Assembly: GCF_014055025.1 (NCBI RefSeq)
Contig: NZ_CP059571.1
Span: 930,001-994,000 of the forward strand
From: Neisseria bacilliformis
GTDB taxonomy: Bacteria > Pseudomonadota > Gammaproteobacteria > Burkholderiales > Neisseriaceae
Direction: 5' to 3'
Length of the DNA stretch: 64,000 bases
Each line of letters opens with the position of its first letter. Within the stretch, counting starts at the first letter, position 1. Below, in pieces: positions 40,354 to 49,549 of the stretch. The position numbers and the translations under genes were made by a program. The notes beneath the pieces are model-generated. The model was not told the origin of the DNA and ran no database searches. It saw nothing but the letters and a program-made list of their open reading frames with translations.

Positions 40354-43300
40354 TCAGTCGAAGCGGATGACGTATTTGATTTCGCCGCCGGACGATTGCG
40401 AGCCGACGCGGACGACGGCCTGGATGGTGCGGGTGAGCTGGTAGACGAGTTTGACGGTCTGGCTTGCGCTGTTGAGGCCGAATTCGTAGCCGAAATAAAG
40501 CTCGTTGGTGAGCTGGCGGCCGACGGTGAGGACTTGTTCGGCGGGGTTGAGTTCGCCCGTTTGCGCGTTGCGGCTGGTGCGGCTGGTGAGGCCGAAGTCG
40601 TCCACGAGGCCGATTTTGTCGTTGAGCTTGCCGGCAAGGAACGCGCTGGCGGCGGTGGAGAGGGCGGCGTTGTCGCCGTCGCTGCCGCTGCTGGCGCGGT
40701 TGAGCACCAGCCAGGAGAGTTTGTCTTTTTCGCTCATCGGTTCGTTGGCCACCAGGGTGATGCGCGGGTTGCTGAGGCTGCCGACGACTTCCACGCCCGC
40801 GTCCACCGGCGAGAGGTTGCGCACGGCTCGGATGTTGAGGTTGGGGTCGGAGAGCGGGCCGACGAAGGAAACCGTGCCTTTGGTGATGTTGAGATCCTGG
40901 CCGTAGGCTTTGTATTTGCCTTTGACGACTTTGATGGTGCCGACGCCCTGGATGTCCTGCTTGGGCTGGGCGGTGAGGGTGAGCTGGCCGCCGAGGGTTA
41001 CGTCCACGCCTTCGCCTTTGAAATAGACGCTGTCGTTCAAGTCCAGCAGCAGGTTCATGCTGATGGGCACGGCGGCGGCGGGCTGTTTGGGCGGCTCGCC
41101 GAGGACGACGACGTCGTCATCCAGCGCGGGCATGCCGGATTTCTGCATGCCGAAGCGGCCTTCGTCCACTTTCAGACGGCCTTCGAGGCCGATGCCGCTT
41201 TTTTCGGAGTAAACGAGGCGGGTGCTGCCGCTGACGGTGAGGCGGCGGCGAGGTTTGTCGAGGATTTCGTATTTGTCGAAGAGGGCGTTGATGTCCACGA
41301 CGGGGATGCCGCCGCCCCAGCCGGCGGTGCCGGAGAGGGCGACGCTGCCGCTGCCGCGCCGGAAGGTGAGGCTCTGTATCTGCCATTGCTGTCCGGCAAA
41401 GCGCGAGCGCAGGCTGCCGTTGTCGAGGATGACGCCGTATTCGCGGTTGACGTAGTAGAGTTTGTCGCCGTTGAGGCTGCCGCCGAGCTGGGGTTCGCCG
41501 ACGCGGCCGCCGATTTCGGCTTCGGCGGCGAGCGAGCCTTTGGCACTCTGGCCGATGGGGAGCAGGTTTTTCAGGGCGGCCAGCTCGGGGATGTCGAGTT
41601 TCAGACGGCCTGACACGGGGGCGGCCAATATGGAATTGCCGAACTGCTGGCTGATGCCGACGCTGCCGGAGAGTGTGCCGTAGCGGGTTTGGCCGGCGAT
41701 TTGGTTGTCGATGCGGCCGTTTTGGAAGCGGGTTTGCAGGGAGAGGCCGGTGAGGCCGAGGGGCTGTTTGCGGTAGGGGAGGACGATGTCGCCGGACTGC
41801 TGGCGGACGTTGAGGTAGCCGTGCGCGTCGCGGCTGTATGCCAAATCCCAGTCGGCGGCGAGCACGAGGTTGTGTTCGACGGGGGGCTTGAAGAAGTTGT
41901 GCAGCTCGGCGACGTTGAGGCCGGACGCGCTGCCTTTGCTGGTGAGGCCGTTGCGCTTGTCCCACACGAAGCTGTTCATGTTGAGGCGGCCGCCCATCGC
42001 CGCCCACTGCGTCGTGCCGAGGGCGACGCGTTCCGCGCCCGCTTCGAGGGCGAGGCGGTTTTGCAGTTTGAGGTTGAAGCTGCCGGAGAGGTCGAGGCGA
42101 GCGACGGTGCCCGTCCAGCGGTTGTCCTTGTTGAGGCCGCCGTCGGCCAGCAGGTCGAGGGTGTAGTTTTTGCCGCCCATGGCCATGCTGCCGTCGGCGC
42201 GGATGCTGTGGCGCAGGCCGGTGCCGATGACGGCGGCGTTGACGCTGTCGATGCGGGTGCCGTCTTTGCCGCCCGCCACCAGCCCTTTGCCGTGCACTTG
42301 CAGGTTGAGCGGCTGGCTGTAATCGGGGGAGGCGGCGGCTTTGAAGTCGAGTTCGTTGAGGGAAAACGCGTCTTTCAGGCGCAGGCCGCGCGCGCTGCCG
42401 GTGAGGTCGGCGGTGAGTTTTTTCGGATCGCCCGCGATGTAGCCTTTGGCGTTGAGCGCGCCGGCGAGGCCGAAGCCGAATTTGTCGAGTTCGGGGGCGG
42501 AGAGGTCGATGTTGAGGCGGTCGCCCGCTTTGCCGAAGCTGCCGTCGGCTTTGAGGCGGTTGCGTCCGAGCAGGATGTCGGCGGCGGCGCGTTCGAGGTG
42601 TTTGTTTCGGTATTGTGCCTGGGCACTGCCGGAGAGGGTTACGCCGGAGAGGGTGCTGTCGGCAAAGCGCATTTGGCCGCCGTAGCTTTCTTCGGCCAAT
42701 ACGCCGTCGAGGGCGAGGCCGCCGTTGATGCTGCCCTCGGGCAGGTCGGGGTGCAGGGCGGCGGGGTTGAAGCGTTTGCTGTCGATTTGCGCTTGGAGCA
42801 GGCGGCGGCCGAACAGTTCGAGCGAGCCGGACAAATCGAGCGTGCCGCCGCCTTCGGTGGCGATGCGGGCGCGGGGGACGAGCAGGGTGCGCTGGCCGTT
42901 TTTGGTGTCGGTGGCGGTTTTCAGACGGCCTGTGCTTTGGGCGTGCTTGTCGGTGATGTCCCAGGCGGCTTCGGGGTTGAGGTAGCTGCCGGTGAGGCTG
43001 ATTTTGCCGTTGAATTCGTCGTCGTAGGCGGCGTTGAGGAGGTCGGCGGGGGTGATGTTGTGCAGTTCGGCGGCGAGGTTGAGGGTGTTGCGGTCGGTGT
43101 CCATTCTGCCGCCGAGCAGGACGCGGCCTTTGTTCAACAGACCGGCTTCGATGTTTTGCACGGCGAGCACGCCTTTGCTGTCTACGGTGAATTCGCCCAG
43201 CAGGCTGCGCACGGGGATGCCGTTTTGGTCGGCGGCGCGGGCGGCGGTGTTGACCAAATCGATCGAGCCTTCGAGGGCGAGGCCGTTGTGCGGCGAGGGG

Positions 43301-44253
43301 ACGATGGTGGCGTCGAAATCGAGTTCGGCGGCGGGCGAGGAGGGGGCGAACATGCCGGGGTCGATGCCGTGGCCTTTGATGAGGACTTGGCCGATTTGTT
43401 TGTCGAGGCGGTTTTCAAACGGGCTGACGAGCGCGTCGGCGTCGAGCTTCACCGTGCCGCTGGTGAGTTTGGCGGTTACGGCGGTGCGGTTGAGGTCGCC
43501 CGCGAGGGTGAGGCGCACGCCGGCGGCGATGTCGTCGAGTTCGGCCACGCCGCCGATGCTGCCCCGGACGGCGTAGGGGGAGGCCGTCTGAACGCGCAGC
43601 ATGCCGCTGTTCGCGCTCCACGGGGTTTCGAGGTTTTTGACGAAGAGGGTGTGGGCTGTATGGTCGTAGAAATAGGCGGCTTCGGCGCGGTTGAGGATGA
43701 CGCTGCGTTTTTTGCCGCTGCTGATTTGGCCGACGGCGAGGCGGTCGAGGATGACGGGCAGGGGCAGGCTGACGGAGTCGGGCAGTTTGGCGGGGGGGTT
43801 GTCTTTGGGCGGGGTGGGTTTGGACTGGATGTGGATGCTGCCCGCTTCGAGGTTGCGGATGTGCAACAGGCCGTCTGAAAAGATGCGCTGCGGCCGCCAT
43901 TGCAGGGCGGGGCGGTCGATTTCGATGTCGGCGGACGGGGTTTGCACGGTGAGTTTGCCGGCGGAGAAGCCGTGCCAGAGCGTGCCTTTGAGGTTTTGCG
44001 CGTCTATGGCGACGCCGCCGAGCTGCGGCAGGCGGGCGAGGGCGAAGCGCAGGCCGGATTCGCTGGCGGCGAGCCAGTACAGCGCGGCGGCCAGGGCGCA
44101 GGCAAGGATGAGGACGAGCCACAGCAGGGCTTTGAGGAGGCGGCGCAGGCGGCTTTTCGGTTTTTCAGACGGCCTGTTCGGCGTTTGGCCGTTTGCGGCG
44201 GGGCTTGCGCGGTTTTCAGACGGCCTTTGCGAGTCGTGTGCGGTGTGTGTCAT
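40354..44253 (-). CDS. tamB: TamB, translocation and assembly module inner-membrane component
   Basis: TamB is a long AsmA-like protein that bridges the envelope and works with TamA in outer-membrane protein assembly and phospholipid transport. The 1299-residue product has one N-terminal membrane helix (about 36-58, LLKALLWLVLILACALAAALY), a long stretch of repeated beta-strands and the conserved C-terminal domain (about 970-1299). Two DUS are read in frame in the N-terminal cytoplasmic tail (RPSEN at about 10, RPSEK at about 29) and others in the body (FSDGLLH, GRLKTA). Its ATG directly follows the tamA stop (TAAATG), so the two are one operon. Confidence 0.94.
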   Translation of the reverse strand: MTHTAHDSQRPSENRASPAANGQTPNRPSEKPKSRLRRLLKALLWLVLILACALAAALYWLAASESGLRFALARLPQLGGVAIDAQNLKGTLWHGFSAGKLTVQTPSADIEIDRPALQWRPQRIFSDGLLHIRNLEAGSIHIQSKPTPPKDNPPAKLPDSVSLPLPVILDRLAVGQISSGKKRSVILNRAEAAYFYDHTAHTLFVKNLETPWSANSGMLRVQTASPYAVRGSIGGVAELDDIAAGVRLTLAGDLNRTAVTAKLTSGTVKLDADALVSPFENRLDKQIGQVLIKGHGIDPGMFAPSSPAAELDFDATIVPSPHNGLALEGSIDLVNTAARAADQNGIPVRSLLGEFTVDSKGVLAVQNIEAGLLNKGRVLLGGRMDTDRNTLNLAAELHNITPADLLNAAYDDEFNGKISLTGSYLNPEAAWDITDKHAQSTGRLKTATDTKNGQRTLLVPRARIATEGGGTLDLSGSLELFGRRLLQAQIDSKRFNPAALHPDLPEGSINGGLALDGVLAEESYGGQMRFADSTLSGVTLSGSAQAQYRNKHLERAAADILLGRNRLKADGSFGKAGDRLNIDLSAPELDKFGFGLAGALNAKGYIAGDPKKLTADLTGSARGLRLKDAFSLNELDFKAAASPDYSQPLNLQVHGKGLVAGGKDGTRIDSVNAAVIGTGLRHSIRADGSMAMGGKNYTLDLLADGGLNKDNRWTGTVARLDLSGSFNLKLQNRLALEAGAERVALGTTQWAAMGGRLNMNSFVWDKRNGLTSKGSASGLNVAELHNFFKPPVEHNLVLAADWDLAYSRDAHGYLNVRQQSGDIVLPYRKQPLGLTGLSLQTRFQNGRIDNQIAGQTRYGTLSGSVGISQQFGNSILAAPVSGRLKLDIPELAALKNLLPIGQSAKGSLAAEAEIGGRVGEPQLGGSLNGDKLYYVNREYGVILDNGSLRSRFAGQQWQIQSLTFRRGSGSVALSGTAGWGGGIPVVDINALFDKYEILDKPRRRLTVSGSTRLVYSEKSGIGLEGRLKVDEGRFGMQKSGMPALDDDVVVLGEPPKQPAAAVPISMNLLLDLNDSVYFKGEGVDVTLGGQLTLTAQPKQDIQGVGTIKVVKGKYKAYGQDLNITKGTVSFVGPLSDPNLNIRAVRNLSPVDAGVEVVGSLSNPRITLVANEPMSEKDKLSWLVLNRASSGSDGDNAALSTAASAFLAGKLNDKIGLVDDFGLTSRTSRNAQTGELNPAEQVLTVGRQLTNELYFGYEFGLNSASQTVKLVYQLTRTIQAVVRVGSQSSGGEIKYVIRFD

Positions 44254-46155
44254 TTAGAAACGGGTTCCCAGGCTGATGTGCCAGCGGATTTTTTTGTCCT
44301 GATGGCCGTAGGCGATGTCGAAGGAGAAGGGGGCGACGGGGCTGAACCAGCGCACGCCGATGCCGGTGCCGTGTTTGAGGGTCATGTCGCGGAAGCTGTG
44401 CGCCGTGCCGCCCATGTCGTGAAAAATGGCGGCAGAGAAGGTTTTGTTGATCGGATACTGGTATTCCGCGCTGGCGACGGCGAGGACGCGCTCGGGCAGG
44501 ATCGCACCGGAGGGGCCGACGCGGCCGATGCTGTCGAGTTCGTAGCCGCGCACGGAGGTTGCGCCGCCGGTGCGGAAACGCAGGATGGCGGGGGTGTCGC
44601 TGTCGTCTTTGGCGTTGACGAAGCCGATTTGGCCGCGCGTAACAAAGGTGCCGATTTTCTTGTTTTCGGGGGTGTAGTAGTAGCCCGCGCTGCCGGCGAC
44701 GCGCTGCATGGAGGAGGAGGAAAACAGGCTGCCGAGGGTGGTGCCGCCTTTGATGTCGAGGTAGTAGCCGTTTTCGGGGCGAAGCTGGGTGGAGATATTT
44801 TGTTTTTTCCACGAGGCGGTGAGCATGGTGGCGAAGGAGCGGCCGAGATAGACTTTGGCGTCGGGGATTTTGGAGAGGTCTTCGACGTATTCGATGCCGA
44901 TGCGCGATTCGATGCCGTTGCGGTCGCGCACGCGCCAGATGCCGGCCGACCAGGTTTCGGTTTCGAGCTTCTGCGTGGTTTTGCGGTTGTAGGAGAGGGA
45001 GCTGGTGAAGTAGTGGCCGTGGTTGTTGCGCGGCTGGCTGATGCCGGCAGCGACGGTTTGTTCGTATTTGTCGGCGTTGGCGACAAACGAGCCGGTGTAG
45101 CCGCGCCCGAACAGGTTGTAGTAGTCGTAGCCGAACTTGCCGCCCGCGCCGTATTCCGAATCGTAGCTCAGACCCAGTTCCAGCTTGTGTTTTTTCGTTT
45201 CCGACACAGCCACTTTCACCGGCACCCTGTCGCCCTGCATCCGATCGAAATCGGCCTGCACCGACGCGCCGGAGTAGTGGTTGTTCTGCTCCAAAGCCTG
45301 CTGGTAGTCCAGGAGCTTGTCCAAATCGTAGGGCGCGCCCGGCTCGAACTGCGCCAGTCCGCGCACCACGCTTTCGGGATAGCGTTTGGTGCCGCTGATT
45401 TCAAACTCGCCGAAATAAACCGGCTTGCCGCTGTCCACCGCCACCGACAAATCCGCGCTGTGCCTGGCCGGATCGACCTGCGCCTGCGTGGCCGAAAACG
45501 CCGCCAGCGGGTATTTTTTGCGCCGCACCGCCGAGAGCACCGAGGTTTTGCTGCCGCTCCAATCGTCCTGGTTGAACACGCTGCCCACCGGCAGAGCCCA
45601 GTTTTCCGACGCGTCGCGGTAGTAGCTGCCGAGGTTGTCGTCTTGCAGCACGTCGCCGAGGATGGCGATGGACACGTTGGCGATTTTGGTCTGCGGCCCG
45701 CTGTCCACCTTCACCAGATAGCCCGCGCCGCTGCGCGACACCGTTGCCTTGGCGTTGAAATAGCCCTTGGTTTTGAGCATGGACAACACCTGCGCGGGGG
45801 CTTCTTCGGCCAGAAAGGCCATCTGTTCGTCGTCCAGCTCCTCTTCCTGCTGCTGCGTGATCAGCGGCAGATGCTCTTGCAGCATCTGCTTCACATCGTC
45901 GGGCGAGGCTTCCACGGTAACGGGAAACTTCGGCTGCAACGCGCCCCCGCCTTCCGAGGGCTTTTTCCGGATCAGCCGGTTTTTCACACGGCTGAAAAAC
46001 GAAGGCTTCGCTTCGTCCGCGCCTGTGTTTTGTGCGTTTTCCTTGTTTTCAGACGGCCTCTGCGCCCCCTCTGCCGGCGTGAGGCCGTCTGAAAACACGG
46101 GGGCGGCGGGCAGGGCGAGCGACATCAGCAAAACAAGGGCGGCGGGTTTGTTCAT
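44254..46155 (-). CDS. tamA: TamA, outer-membrane translocation and assembly protein
   Basis: TamA is an Omp85 barrel protein. The 633-residue precursor has a signal peptide (1-21, ending APVFS), a low-complexity lead with two in-frame DUS (FSDGL and RPSEN), POTRA domains (about 75-290) and a C-terminal beta-barrel with FRTGGATSVRGYELDSIG (the R-G-Y loop typical of Omp85) and a final strand RWHISLGTRF ending in Phe. It is the first gene of tamA-tamB. Chosen start 46155; an upstream in-frame ATG at 46230 lacks a signal peptide. Confidence 0.94.
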   Translation of the reverse strand: MNKPAALVLLMSLALPAAPVFSDGLTPAEGAQRPSENKENAQNTGADEAKPSFFSRVKNRLIRKKPSEGGGALQPKFPVTVEASPDDVKQMLQEHLPLITQQQEEELDDEQMAFLAEEAPAQVLSMLKTKGYFNAKATVSRSGAGYLVKVDSGPQTKIANVSIAILGDVLQDDNLGSYYRDASENWALPVGSVFNQDDWSGSKTSVLSAVRRKKYPLAAFSATQAQVDPARHSADLSVAVDSGKPVYFGEFEISGTKRYPESVVRGLAQFEPGAPYDLDKLLDYQQALEQNNHYSGASVQADFDRMQGDRVPVKVAVSETKKHKLELGLSYDSEYGAGGKFGYDYYNLFGRGYTGSFVANADKYEQTVAAGISQPRNNHGHYFTSSLSYNRKTTQKLETETWSAGIWRVRDRNGIESRIGIEYVEDLSKIPDAKVYLGRSFATMLTASWKKQNISTQLRPENGYYLDIKGGTTLGSLFSSSSMQRVAGSAGYYYTPENKKIGTFVTRGQIGFVNAKDDSDTPAILRFRTGGATSVRGYELDSIGRVGPSGAILPERVLAVASAEYQYPINKTFSAAIFHDMGGTAHSFRDMTLKHGTGIGVRWFSPVAPFSFDIAYGHQDKKIRWHISLGTRF

Positions 46156-46345
46156 GGCAAAAAAAGGCGGGCGGAAGGGGCGGTTGCGCAAAAGGCGCGG
46201 ATTGTAACACCATTTGATTTTCACACACACGGCGGCCGACAGGCGGAAAAAGAGGCCGTCTGAAAGCGTGCGGCGGGTTTGGCGGACAGGTTTTTCAGAC
46301 GGCCTCCGCTATAATCGCCGCCCCGAACGCCAAACAGGAAACAAT

Positions 46346-46951
46346 ATGCCAGCCCCGCTGATCCGCCTCGCCTCCGGCAGCCCGCGCCGCCGCGAAATCC
46401 TCGAAAACCTCGGCTACCGCATCGAAAGGCTGAACGCCGACATCGACGAAACGCCGCGCCCGGGCGAGCCGCCCGCCGCCTATGTTTTGCGCATGGCGCG
46501 CGAGAAAAACGCCGCCGCCCTGCGCCTGCTGCGCGAAACAGGCGCGCCGCCGTCCGAGTCGCCCGTGCTGTCCGCCGACACCGCCGTCGCGCTGGACGGC
46601 GACATCCTCGGCAAACCCGAATCGCCCGAACACGCCCGCGCCATGCTGCGCCGCCTCTCGGGCAGGGAACACGAAGTGCACACCGCCCTCTGCCTGTTCG
46701 CGCACGGCCTCGCGCACACCGCCGTGCAGACCAGCCGCGTGCGTTTCGCTCCACTCTCGGACGCGCAAATCGCCGCCTATGTGCAAAGCGGCGAACCGCT
46801 CGACAAGGCCGGCGCATACGGCATCCAGGGCGCGGGCGGCGTGTTCGTGCGCGAACTGCGCGGCAGTTTCAGCGGCGTGATGGGGCTGCCGGTGTACGAA
46901 ACCTGCGAACTGCTGCGCCAGGCGGGCTGCGCCGTGCCGCCGTTCGGATAG
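46346..46951 (+). CDS. maf: Maf-family nucleoside triphosphate pyrophosphatase
   Basis: The 201-residue protein shows IRLASGSPRRREILENLGY (1-25), VLRMAREKNAAAL, SADTAVALDGDILGKPE and GAYGIQGAGGVFVRELRGSFSGVMGLP. It fits the YhdE-type dTTP/UTP pyrophosphatase, a house-cleaning enzyme earlier called a septum-formation inhibitor. A TATAAT (46310-46315) and AGGAAA precede the ATG. Divergent from tamA. Confidence 0.93.
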   Translation: MPAPLIRLASGSPRRREILENLGYRIERLNADIDETPRPGEPPAAYVLRMAREKNAAALRLLRETGAPPSESPVLSADTAVALDGDILGKPESPEHARAMLRRLSGREHEVHTALCLFAHGLAHTAVQTSRVRFAPLSDAQIAAYVQSGEPLDKAGAYGIQGAGGVFVRELRGSFSGVMGLPVYETCELLRQAGCAVPPFG

Positions 46952-47286
46952 GGTAGAGGCCGTCTGAAACCCTCTGTCCGTTATTCCCGCGCAGGCAGCG
47001 GGTAGGTTGGGTGGCAAACCCGACATCGGCCGGTTGCACAGATGTTGGGTCTCGACCCAACCTACCTTGGCTAAGCGGCAGAGGCCGTCTGAAAACCTGT
47101 TTGGCGGTTTTCAGACGGCCTCTCAACCTTGCGCCTGCCCAAACGCAAACGCCCATCCAAAACCGTGTGCCTCGCCTCGGGGCTGACACACCATGCCTAA
47201 GCAGCAGAGGCCGTCTGAAAACGGGGCGGATACGGAAAAGCCCGCAGCGTGTGCGGGCTTTTCCTTCGTTCGGGGACGCTTGCGGC
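46952..47286. repeat. Spacer between maf and the response regulator: hairpin repeats
   Basis: No gene. A composite repeat GTAGGTTGGGTGGCAAACCC...GTTGGGTCTCGACCCAACCT (47002-47065), a DUS pair (47083-47121), a degenerate CGCCTCGGGGCTGACACACC unit (about 47168) and the regulator's terminator. Confidence 0.65.
47236..47263 (-). terminator. Intrinsic terminator of the LytTR regulator gene
   Basis: AAAAGCCCGCAGCGTGTGCG followed by GGCTTTT; read on the minus strand it ends in a T-run. Confidence 0.85.
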
Positions 47287-48021
47287 TTACACGCCGCCGT
47301 CGCGCAGCAGGCGGCGGATGGCGGAGAGCTGGCGGCGGCTGACGGGGAGGATTTCTTCCACGTCCAACACTTTCGCGCCCCAGCTCGCGCTGCCTTCGTC
47401 TTCGTCGTCGTCCAGGCGGATGAGGCTGTCGAGGGTGTGGCGCATCACCAGGGCGTTGCGGTGCACGCGGATGACTTTGTCGCCCAAGAGCTCTTCCCAG
47501 TGCACCAGCGTTTTGGGCAGTTCGTAGCGCGAGCCGTCGCCGGTGATGAGGAAGACGGTTTTCTGGTCGGCCTGCAAGTAGCGCGCCTGCTGCCAGGGGA
47601 TTTCCACCATGCGTTCGCGGTTGAACACTTGGAAATTTTTGAATTCGTCTTCGGATTCTTCGATGTTGCTCTGCACGCGGGCGAGGGCGGCCTGCAAGCG
47701 GGCGATTTTGATCGGTTTGAGCAGGTAGTCTTCCGCCGCCAGCTCGAAGGCGCGCAGGGCGTGTTCTTCGTAGGCGGTGGTGAAGATGACGTGCGGCTGC
47801 TTTTTGGCGATGCGTTTGATGCGTTCGACAAAGTCCAGGCCGTTGATTTCCGGCATGTTGATGTCGGTGAACACGATGTCGGTTTCGTGCACGCTGAGCC
47901 ATTCCAGCGCGGGCCGGGCATGGGCGAAGGTTTTGAGCAGGACGACGCCGCATTCGTCCAGAAGGACGCGCAGGCGTTCGGCGGCGAGGATTTCGTCTTC
48001 TACAATGATGGCACTGGGCAT
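47287..48021 (-). CDS. LytTR-type response regulator (AlgR/LytR-like)
   Basis: The 244-residue protein has a receiver domain (1-120) with acidic pair ED (in IIVEDEILAAERL), phospho-Asp in VFTDINMPEING and Lys in DYLLKPIK, and a LytTR DNA-binding domain (about 135-240; KTVFLITGDGSRYEL, VIRVHRNALV). It should bind DNA as a dimer when phosphorylated. No histidine kinase is next to it in this window, so it is an orphan by position; its targets are unknown. Confidence 0.9.
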   Translation of the reverse strand: MPSAIIVEDEILAAERLRVLLDECGVVLLKTFAHARPALEWLSVHETDIVFTDINMPEINGLDFVERIKRIAKKQPHVIFTTAYEEHALRAFELAAEDYLLKPIKIARLQAALARVQSNIEESEDEFKNFQVFNRERMVEIPWQQARYLQADQKTVFLITGDGSRYELPKTLVHWEELLGDKVIRVHRNALVMRHTLDSLIRLDDDEDEGSASWGAKVLDVEEILPVSRRQLSAIRRLLRDGGV

Positions 48022-48189
48022 GGCTCTCTACCGTTGGTTTACAGAATCAAACAAAGGCCGCAATCGTAGCGGGTTAGGCCGCCGCTGGCAACCGCAAAGC
48101 GCATCCGCGGCCGCCTTGATGGGCTTTTTCAGACGGCCTACAATCGCCGTTTTCCCCGTCTTTAAACGTTTTTACACAGGAGCTGCCCG

Positions 48190-49356
48190 ATGAAGTACCG
48201 TTTCGCCACCGAGGCCATCCACACGGCCTACAACCCCGACGAGCACAACCGCGCCATCATGCCGCCGGTTTACCAAAATTCGATGTTTGCCATGAAGGGC
48301 ATCGGCGAGCAGATTCCCTTCCGCTATGCCCGCTTGTCCAACCCGACGCGCAAGGTGCTGGAAGACACGGTGGCCGCGCTGGAAAACGGCACGGCGGGCT
48401 TCGCCTTCGGCAGCGGCATGGCGGGCATCGACTGCGTGTTCCGCACCTTCCTGCGCCCGGGCGACACGATTGTCGCGGTGAGCGACATCTACGGCGGCAG
48501 CTACGATTTGCTCACCGAAGTGTACGCGGCCTGGGGCGTGAACGTGGTGTTTGCCGACCTCTCCGATCCGGCCAATCTGGATAAGGCATTGGCGGAAAAC
48601 AAAAACGTGAAACTCGTTTGGCTGGAAACGCCGTCCAACCCGCTGCTGCGGCTGGTGGACATCGCCGTTCTGGCGGCCAAAGCCAAAGCCGCCGGCGCGC
48701 TGGTGGGCATCGACAACACCTTCGCCACGCCCTATCTGCAACAGCCGCTGGATATGGGCTGCGACATCGTGTTCCACTCGGCCACCAAATACCTGTGCGG
48801 CCACTCCGACGTGCTGATGGGTGTGGTGGCGGTGAAAGACGCCAAACTCGCCCGCGCCCTGCACACCATGCTGGTGAACACCGGCGGCGTGGCCGGCCCG
48901 GCCGACTGCGCCCTCGTGCTGCGCGGCATCAAAACCCTCGCCCTGCGCATGGAGCGGCACTGCGCCAACGCGCTCTCCATTGCCCGCCGCCTCGAAGCGC
49001 ATCCCGCCATTGAAAAAGTGTTCTACCCCGGCCTGCCCTCGCACGAGCATCACGACTTGGCGCAGCGGCAGATGCCCGAAGGCTGCGGCGGCGTGGTAAC
49101 GGTTTACCTGAAAAACGACAGCCGCGAAGCCGCCGACAGCGTCATCCGCAACATGAAGCTGGTAACAATGGCATCCAGCCTCGGCGGCGTGGAAAGCCTG
49201 GTCAACCACTGCTACACCCAGTCGCACAGCGGCGTGCCGCCCGAAGTGAAGGCCGAACTCGGTATCCGCCCCGGCCTTTTGCGTTTCTCCATCGGCATCG
49301 AAGACGCGGACGACATCTGGGCCGACATCTCCGCCGCACTGGACACCACGCTGTAA
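48190..49356 (+). CDS. Cys/Met-metabolism PLP-dependent enzyme (cystathionine gamma-synthase/beta-lyase type)
   Basis: The 388-residue enzyme has the family motifs YARLSNPTRKVLEDTVAALE, FGSGMAGIDCVF, the PLP-binding Lys in FHSATKYLCGHSDVLMG (about 200) and ASSLGGVESLVNHCYTQSHS. It takes part in trans-sulfuration or direct sulfhydrylation for methionine. Sequence alone does not separate MetB, MetC and MetZ activities. CAGGAG precedes the ATG; a TACAAT is at 48139-48144. Confidence 0.85.
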   Translation: MKYRFATEAIHTAYNPDEHNRAIMPPVYQNSMFAMKGIGEQIPFRYARLSNPTRKVLEDTVAALENGTAGFAFGSGMAGIDCVFRTFLRPGDTIVAVSDIYGGSYDLLTEVYAAWGVNVVFADLSDPANLDKALAENKNVKLVWLETPSNPLLRLVDIAVLAAKAKAAGALVGIDNTFATPYLQQPLDMGCDIVFHSATKYLCGHSDVLMGVVAVKDAKLARALHTMLVNTGGVAGPADCALVLRGIKTLALRMERHCANALSIARRLEAHPAIEKVFYPGLPSHEHHDLAQRQMPEGCGGVVTVYLKNDSREAADSVIRNMKLVTMASSLGGVESLVNHCYTQSHSGVPPEVKAELGIRPGLLRFSIGIEDADDIWADISAALDTTL

Positions 49357-49373
49357 AATGCCGGTGCTTGACG

Positions 49374-49405
49374 TAGGGTGTGTCGCCCCGAGGCGACGCA
49401 CGCGT
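49374..49405. repeat. GTAGGGTGTGTCGCCC hairpin repeat
   Basis: GTAGGGTGTGTCGCCCCGAG then GCGACGCACGCG, a single unit of the recurring hairpin family, 17 bases after the PLP-enzyme stop. Confidence 0.6.
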
Positions 49406-49549
49406 TCTGTGCCGCATAAACGAAAGGCCGTCTGAAAGCACAGCTTCGGCGAAGCCAAAACCCGAATTACGCTTTTTCAGACGGCCTCTTGCTTTCAGAC
49501 GGCCTGCCGTTTCGGTATCATGCCGCCCTTAAAAAACGAAAGCCGAAAC

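Noticed and set aside
41689-43878. 729-residue open frame antisense to tamB
   Set aside because: Mirror image of a GC-rich gene: Val/Gly/Ala/Glu-rich with no domain; tamB on the other strand is clearly real.
43900-46092. 730-residue open frame antisense to tamA
   Set aside because: Composition is that of a reversed GC-rich frame, no start signal, and tamA is certain.
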